From positions 111,630-175,629 of the forward strand of contig MNCI01001443.1 in assembly GCA_015680685.1 (NCBI GenBank): a stretch of 64,000 nucleotides of DNA, in the 5' to 3' direction. A program made the translations under genes and the position numbers. The notes below the pieces were generated by a model. The model ran no database searches, was not told where the DNA came from, and worked only from the letters and a program-made list of their open reading frames with translations. Source of the DNA: Gnetum montanum. Taxonomy: Eukaryota; Streptophyta; Gnetopsida; Gnetales; Gnetaceae. Shown here piece after piece: positions 57,906 through 64,000 of the stretch. Each line of letters begins with the position of its first letter. Positions within the stretch are counted from its first letter, which is position 1.

Positions 57906-60693
57906 ATGCTTGACCTGTGTGAGTGCATCTAGAAATCATTTTTCACCATCAGGTTTTTTGGTGGTCTTTATCTCCTCCATGCATCCTAAGAGATAAATTT
58001 CCCAAGGAGGAGGAGACTTGGATTTTTGTTGGGTAGTGGGCCTTTAAGCCTTGGTGGTTTCGTGTTGAGTGTGCATGTCTACGTTGATGGCCTTAGATGA
58101 TGGGGCCATGGGAATGGTTGACAAACAGGTAGGCCTAGGAAGACCTAGCTAAGTGCTTTCCCTAGCCATTTTTTTGGTGAGATGCTCATCATGCCTTTTT
58201 TGGTAAGTAATTCATGATACAGTCCCCTCCATCAGACCTTGGGTAGATGGGGGGTCTACATGTTTTGGCATCCTTATGACAAAAGGTGTTTTCATTGTTG
58301 TTGCAACATGCTATGGGGCCCTAACCACAAAGGATGTCAAGAGCACCCAAGGTGGTGCTTTGTTGACAAAGGAGGACTGTGGCCTAGTTGATGCTGAGGC
58401 CCCAACTTCTCTAGAGGGCACATGAACCATAGATGGTTCATGTGTTGGCTCTGCATTATCATCAATGCTGATAGCATTAATGATATATCCTGCATTACTA
58501 GCATTTAATGGGTTCTTATAGGATTTCATGAACTGGTTATCCAACCGAACCAGATTAATTGTGTTAAGGACTAGTTTGTCTTGATTGATCATGCATTGAA
58601 TATCATCCTTCAATGCTAGGAAGTAATCTGTGTCCTGGCCATGCAACTGATGGTAGTTGCAAAACTGGTCTAGTCTAAAATTTTTGGGTACCAGAGGCTC
58701 ATTGGACATAGTCATAGAAGGGTTTCAGATGACCTCGTAGTACCTCTCATGGAATTTGTGAGCATCCTTCAACATTTGCTTTTTTTGAATGCACTCAACA
58801 GTAAATAATTGATCCGAAAGCTTTGATGGCTTGATTTGCAAAGGGATGTATTTTGAACGATCCTTGCACTCAAAGTTTAGCCTTAGGAGAGCTTGCCCTG
58901 TCGCCATTGATGATGCAGGTTGGTTGGTTCCTATGTTGCTAAAACCAATTATTTTGTTGCTATTGGTTAGGGCCTTACACACCTTAGTTGCTTGCTTGCT
59001 TGCTTATTGGGATTGGATTCATCAGCCATAGTTGCCACAGTGGTTGTCATGGCTTTTCCATTTTCCTTGTCTCTCTTGCATGCACATTCTTGTAGGCTTG
59101 GTAAGTTGGATCCTTGCTGGCCTTTGCTGCATCATGTATTCTCTTTGTTTGAGAAAAATATTGGCTAAGGAAACATGGGGCTAAATAGTATAACTTCAAT
59201 TTGATGAAATCATTTACTGTGCCCTTAAAAATGGCCAGTAGGTGGGTTTCAATGATTGACTCTCAAATCTCATTTAAGTAGGTGCTCCAACATTATATGA
59301 ATTTTTGCACTAGCTCCAGCATTCCTTACTTAATGTTCATTAGCTAGTCTAGCATGGCTCTCAGCTTCAAGTTGTACTTGAAGTAGGTTACAAATTGGCT
59401 TACCTCCTCTAGAGTTAACATGGATGCTCGACGAAGCACGCAATACTAATCTAAAGCTTTGCTAGTCAAAGACATGGCAAAGACATGGATAGTTTCATGT
59501 GGTCATGCTTGCAATAATAAGGACTCAAAATGGAAAGTGACTAAGTGAGTGTTTGGGTTACCTTCATAGTTATACTTTGTGAACTAGGGTAGTTAGATTG
59601 CTAGAGGCAGTGTGAGTGGAGGGACTGTAGGGCTAATGGGATCATCTTGATAGAAGTCCACTAGATGTACTATCTCCGAGTTGGTTACTTTAAGCCACCA
59701 GACCTCTTCTGTGAGAGTTTGGATAAGTTGGAACACTTGTTCTAGACTCGAGGATGTTATAGAGGGTTGCATTCGCTATGCCATTTGTGATGCCATTGGA
59801 GTGGCCCATAGCCGTATAGTGCATTATGCCATCATATGTGATACTTGGTAATTTTGTTGCTGCATGTAGTGCCACACATGGAATAATTGAACAATGGGTA
59901 AAGATGTTACTACCCACCACGTAGTTGAGGTTGAAGCTATTGTTGGTGGTGGGATTGATATGGCTAGAATAATGAAAATGTAACTTGTTTGTGGCTATGA
60001 TATGAACATGATGTGCACATATGGTAGTGTGGGCATCACGAACACTAGCTATGAAGGTTGAATAGACTGCAAGGATATGACAAAGGGAAAAGGGGTAGAA
60101 GGTCCTACATTCTATTATGTAGATAGGACTTGGTGGCTAATTACCACTGATGAATTTTTAGGTTATGAAAGCATCACAACTACCTTAAAGAAGGAAAGAG
60201 ACTGCGACTAGTGTACTAGGAATACAAAGGTAGACTGTGAGGGTGAGACATAGAGCAGAATGCCACCATCGAAATAGGATTCAAAATCCTCGTATCCATC
60301 TTGTAGGGGCTCATCATAGTTTGATGCTGAATCCTGCTATTTTGGCCCACTCATCTTGATATGTTGGTCCAAAATCCATTTGAAAGTTTTAGTGAGAAAT
60401 ATAATTGCACCATGGATGGGAAGGAACTCCCTTCTGTTTTGGTGGATAATTTTGAAACTATGCTTTTCCTTAATTTCTTGAAAATCCAATGGTAAGCACA
60501 CTTGAATCTTGGCACACAAAAAGTTATATCGTTCATCATCAAGTGCCGTGTGTTTAGGCGATTGGTGCTATAGTTTAAGAGATTGTTGTTATGGCCGCAC
60601 TAAGCTAAGTGGTTGCTCGACATCTATCATGTGTTAAATGGGGTGAGTAACCTCTAGGCTCAAGATGGTAGCTAAGGTGTTAACTAGATTCAT
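57906..60693 (-). pseudogene. Gag polyprotein remnant (E5)
   Basis: Start at Met codon 60693-60691 ('MNLVNTLATILSLEVTHPI'), aligned with the E1 start. N-domain 'ERYNFLCAKIQVCLPLDFQE' (60542-60337 region). Pro/Ser-rich linker. Core at about 59655-59140 ('VDFYQDDPISPTVPPLTLPL', 'HVFAMSLTSKALD', 'KFI', 'SIIETHLLAIFKGTVNDFIK', 'RIHDAAKASKDPTY'). Nucleocapsid-like motif near 58660 ('CNYHQLHGQDTDYF': first Cys and His kept, the later His and Cys changed). Stops are frequent. The linker and tail are Pro-rich as in E1. Confidence 0.85.
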
Positions 60694-61151
60694 TTTTGTT
60701 TCATAGAAAATATGTGAGAAAAATAGATGCTTGCAAAAAATGTTTGAGTGTAGAAAGTTTTAAGAGAAAATGACTATGTGTGAAAATTGTAAAGAAAATA
60801 GGCAAAAAATGGCTAATTCTAGAAACACTAAAAAATGGTTATCTCTACTATTATACTTGTCACACTCTCAGGGACTGTTACACTCACTGGGTTGTCATGC
60901 TCTATAAAATGGTTAGAGCTTGATGTAGTAGATAGTTTCGGCTTTCCATCCTATCGGGTTTCAAGGGAACCATCAATTGGGACTAATCTACACCAACTAG
61001 AACATAGACAACTCCTACACTATTCTATGATCCAGCTACTACTGTGGTAGGTCTATAGAAGTGTTATGTCTATGCTAGCTTGCTACTAGTGACAGGGGTA
61101 TAGAAAGCATGTCGTACTACCCATGGCACAAAGAAGGAATCATAGGTTCAA
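60694..61151 (-). other. 5' leader of E5
   Basis: Non-coding; one block at about 60945-61010 matches the four leader repeats of E1. No other structure seen. Confidence 0.55.
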
Positions 61152-61169
61152 GCCCTTCTTTTAGCACCA
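61152..61169 (-). promoter_or_regulatory. Primer-binding site (E5)
   Basis: TGGTGCTAAAAGAAGGGC on the minus strand, 5 nt from the LTR. The next bases read TTGAACC, the complement of a T-loop GGTTCAA, at exactly the distance a tRNA T-loop has from its CCA end. This suggests a tRNA-like match longer than 18 nt in this copy. The primer tRNA is unidentified. Confidence 0.7.
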
Positions 61170-61174
61170 AAAAC

Positions 61175-63031
61175 TATGATGTTCAAAAACATTGGTGGTT
61201 GGAACACCAAGAGGTCCACGGGCATACCGCCTAACCCAAAATTCATATGAGCACCATGCTGCGAGAAACAAAAATGAGGTGCCCTAAATAATCTAGTCGA
61301 TTAGACAAGGACTTACGTGGTGTAACAATAACCTTTTATAAAAATAGTTTTTAATGAGCCTCTTGCAAGCCAAGACAACAATCAGGAACATAACTTTGAG
61401 AAAAATGCAAGTTTAAGGCTAAGAACTTTGAAAAAAATGCAAGTGTAAGGCTAAGAACTTTGAAAAAAATGCTAAGAATATAGAACTAGAGTTCAAAGGT
61501 GGTGAAATGGACTGCCCAAAGATTGGGGAGCACAACTTTTGATTGAATAATTTTTGAAGCTGGTACACAGGGTTAGACAGGCATAGTGGTAGCATAGTGG
61601 TGTGTTCATAGTTTTTGGAATGTCATGAATGTAGTGTTGGTAGCTGTGAAGGAGGTTGAACCTGCTGGGTTTACAATCATCACACTATGCGAGTGTAAGG
61701 AATATTGTGTCACAATACTTGGCAAAGTGTCAAGCTTGGGTGCTTAGGTATGGGAGTAGTGAAGATGCTAGGAGTGCTCCAATGCTTGATTCCTAAAATG
61801 ATTTGCCAACCAACTACTAAAATTTTTATTATTGGGGTATTTATAGGGCTAGAGTTAACGTGAGATGAAAACATAGCATGGACATGGACAGGTCACACTG
61901 ACATACTACACTTTGAATGTTAAGCTCAAAGTGTTAACACTCTATAGGATAGGAATGGAAACTTAGAAACTACTAAATTGTGACAACACCGTATAGACTA
62001 TAATGTGCTAGATTTTGAGAGATCTCCATGTACCTACAAACAATGCCAAAACAAATGCAACTTGGAGTCTACACTCTGGGACTATGTCTTCCCCCTCTTC
62101 TGAGTAGGGTCAAGTGTAGGAACAATTTTGGGGATTAATGGGGGGTGAAAAAGTAAGCTAGACTACTGATCATTGCCACCAGAGGAACATTGAAATTGAA
62201 ATTAATCTCAATGCTATGTTTTGAAAGCTTTTGGAGCCTTTTGGAGACATTTTCCATGTGTCATGCTATCTACGCTGCACAGTGTGACAGAGTGTAGCAT
62301 GAACACTTAGAAAAACTTTTGCAAATTTTGACTTGTCATGCTATTTATGTTGCACAACACAGCAAATCATAACAGCATAACACTAGTGCTTCATCAAATT
62401 TTGATAAAACTTGTAATGTTTCTCCATGGCACGCTGACCACACTCCAGGGTGTAGCAAGATAGGTAGCCTCGGAAGTCAAAAAATTGCCAAATGAATCTC
62501 CCATGTCTAGATAGCTTAATAGATCCTTGTCCAATGCTTAGACAAAATTGGACCCTGAAACTTGTGAAGCTGGCTATGTTGTGTAGCGTAGTAGAGTGTG
62601 ATAGGCTCAAAAGATAGAACATTTGCCAAATTGTTTCATCCATCCTAAGAACTTTTGATAGACTCTAGCATGATTCCTGAGTGAACTGGAAACTGGGAGA
62701 TGTGTCAAGATAGGTAAGCTAGAGAGCATAGCAAGCTTGACAATCCAAGAGATAGAAAACTTGCCAAATTATTTGGTGCATCCCAAGGAGAAATTGACTA
62801 ATTTTGGCTTGAGATTTGTGTATACTAGCCATAGAAGTGTGTGCTATGCTAGCTGTGCTATGGAGCATAGCAGGAAAACTTAGAAAAATTTTGTAAAAAA
62901 GAAGGACTTCAAGTGTGCTACGAGGTCAACATTGCACAGCATGACACCAAACTTAGAAAAATATTTCCCAAATTTGACACTTAGACAAATCTATCATTGA
63001 TTTACAGGATCCAAAAATTGGTGGTGTTTTA
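61175..63031 (-). repeat. 5' LTR of E5 (1.86 kb)
   Basis: Starts on minus with TAAAACACCACC (TG mutated to TA) and ends CATCATA. It pairs with 43391-45281. A 52-bp block around 61390-61450 (AAGGCTAAGAACTTTGAAAA) is present twice here and once in the other LTR. TATA box at 61845-61838. Confidence 0.9.
61838..61845 (-). promoter_or_regulatory. TATA box of the E5 5' LTR
   Basis: TATAAATACCCC on the minus strand; U3 about 1.19 kb. It would drive gag-pol transcription. Confidence 0.65.
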
Positions 63032-63612
63032 GGGATAGACATTGAAAGATCACAAAAGGAAATATAAGGATAAGCATGAGGCCTATCTTAAGTGGTTAAA
63101 AGAGGAGTCCACCAAGTGGTGCAAGATAAAGATATTCATGAAGGGGATTCAAGTAAAGGGAGTCTTGAAACTATTTGAAGGCTTTCTAAACATGGTTAAT
63201 TTCCCATCTTCTCAAGTCTCTATTGCTTCTAGGGAGGTGACCACTATTACTTTTTTGTAGGATCCACCTACATGGACTGAGATTGATGAAAGTAACATCT
63301 TGATAGGTATTGATTTTAGGGAGGTGGACTAGGCCCACATGATTAAGGAACAAATCCTCCATCATTTAAAGGTTGGCCTTCAAAACCTACCACTAGAAAA
63401 TGTTGCACCTAAGCCTTCCTAGGTTTGCTTATTTTATTTGTTTTAGAATATTTCATTTTATTATGATTTAATTTATAGTTTGTAATTTGCTTTCATACTT
63501 TGCTAATTATCGGTTGAACTTTTATTTTGTTATGGTACAAGTACTATGTGACACCAATGAACCCAATGGTAAAGATGGAAGTGCTTCTTAGCATCCTCCA
63601 GTAGCCCCTTAG
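63032..63612 (+). pseudogene. Antisense multi-exon gene, copy in E4, part after the E5 insertion
   Basis: 63032-63036 is the right GGGAT duplication. Exon 6 resumes at 63037 in the same frame as before the insertion: 'TLKDHKRKYKDKHEAYLKWL', 'IKIFMKGIQVKGVLKLFEGF', 'ESNILIGIDFREVD', ending at 63422 (donor GTTTGC). Exon 7 about 63542-63612 ('CDTNEPNGKDGSAS', stop TAG); its acceptor is eroded (ACAAG). This second half of exon 6 has only two or three internal stops. Confidence 0.8.
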
Positions 63613-64000
63613 TACCATCTTTTGGTCATTACCGTTGGTTATCTCTATAATTTTGTTGATCATGTCATTGATGTTATCATGTTCTTTGTGGCTAGTGTTA
63701 GCTTATGATTTGGTTGATGGTTCATTGCTTAAAAGTTTCTGACACTATGTGACCTTGGTTACAGAAATTTAAGCTATTATTATTTTTTTAAAATTTAAAT
63801 TTGATTTATATGTTTTCATGTTTAATGTTTTATATATGTTTGATGTTTTACATTTTTGTTCATGTCATAGGCTATGTTGGTTAACTTATAGGATTTTGAT
63901 TGGTTACAAAAAGGTAAAATTAGCTATATGTGGGCTACTATGGTGTGAACTAGGTTGTAAATGGTGATAAATAGTTTTTTAGTTTTAGGACATCATGAGA
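63613..64000. other. 3' flank of the E4 antisense gene, start of minisatellite at the window edge
   Basis: AT-rich, no gene. The last 25 bases (TTAGTTTTAGGACATCATGA) look like the first unit of the GGCC minisatellite, so E4 protease and gag should lie just right of the window. Confidence 0.5.

Larger units (their letters stand above)
43391..63031 (-). mobile_element. E5: complete 19.6-kb Ty3/gypsy (Tat/Ogre-like) element nested in E4
   Basis: Two LTRs (43391-45281 and 61175-63031) in the same orientation, target duplication GGGAT, and a primer-binding site next to the right LTR set the orientation as minus. Order: 5' LTR, leader, gag (60693 down), protease (to 57192), minisatellite, antisense gene on plus (51692-56527), RT (51086 down), RNase H, integrase (to 47090), a second minisatellite, 1.5 kb of unknown DNA, 3' LTR. 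It lies inside exon 6 of the E4 antisense gene, and its removal restores that frame. Total 19,641 bp, in the size range of Ogre elements. The LTRs differ at many sites, so the insertion is old. Confidence 0.9.

Noticed and set aside
61120-61175. A tRNA gene or tRNA-derived SINE at the E5 primer-binding site
   Set aside because: Only the T-loop and acceptor half are present, the 5' T-stem pairs at three of five positions, and no anticodon or D-arm follows. Primer complementarity explains it.

Overview
The window looks like seed-plant nuclear DNA made almost entirely of old, mutated Ty3/gypsy LTR retrotransposons. It is AT-rich, poor in CpG, and carries no intact host gene, rRNA or tRNA gene that I can recognise. 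The size of the elements (the one complete copy is 19.6 kb) and their decay fit a large-genome plant such as a conifer or other gymnosperm. That assignment is inference. Two bases are N (near 10618 and 22849).

I see parts of five copies of one element family, named here E1 to E5. E1 (minus strand, 1-9765): 5' LTR, primer-binding site, leader, gag, protease, then a plus-strand antisense gene that runs off the left edge. E2 (minus, about 9766-27128): 5' LTR at 25825-27128, gag, protease, antisense gene, then RT, RNase H and integrase ending at 9784. A 6.3-kb spacer (27129-33431) has no gene I recognise. E3 (plus, 33432 to about 42150): LTR, gag, protease, antisense gene on the minus strand, then an inverted junction with E4. 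E4 (minus, about 42290 to beyond 64000): only its antisense gene is seen, split in two by E5. E5 (minus, 43391-63031): complete, with two LTRs of about 1.9 kb and a 5-bp GGGAT target duplication. Removing it restores the E4 exon in frame.

The family order, read from E5 and supported by E2, is LTR - gag - protease - [antisense gene] - RT - RNase H - integrase - LTR. There is no chromodomain, and the integrase ends with a GPF-type module. This places it near the Tat/Ogre group of non-chromovirus Ty3 elements. The main observation is the antisense gene. It is present in all five copies, reads opposite to gag-pol, and keeps at least seven exons with splice sites at matching positions. In E5 it has its own TATA box and a short first exon. 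Its protein, as far as it can be read, has a degenerate stretch resembling an FCP1/NIF-type HAD phosphatase, a conserved central domain, an acidic linker, a charged probably coiled-coil domain and a short acidic tail. It occupies the protease/RT boundary, where Ogre elements are known to carry a spliced intron. A likely sense-strand 3' splice site precedes RT in both E2 and E5.

Decay is mainly by transitions. In three hand-read exons 29 of 36 in-frame stops are TAG, as expected if methylated CAG (CHG) and TGG codons were deaminated. All copies look dead for gag-pol. All coordinates and comparisons were made by eye, with no alignment software.
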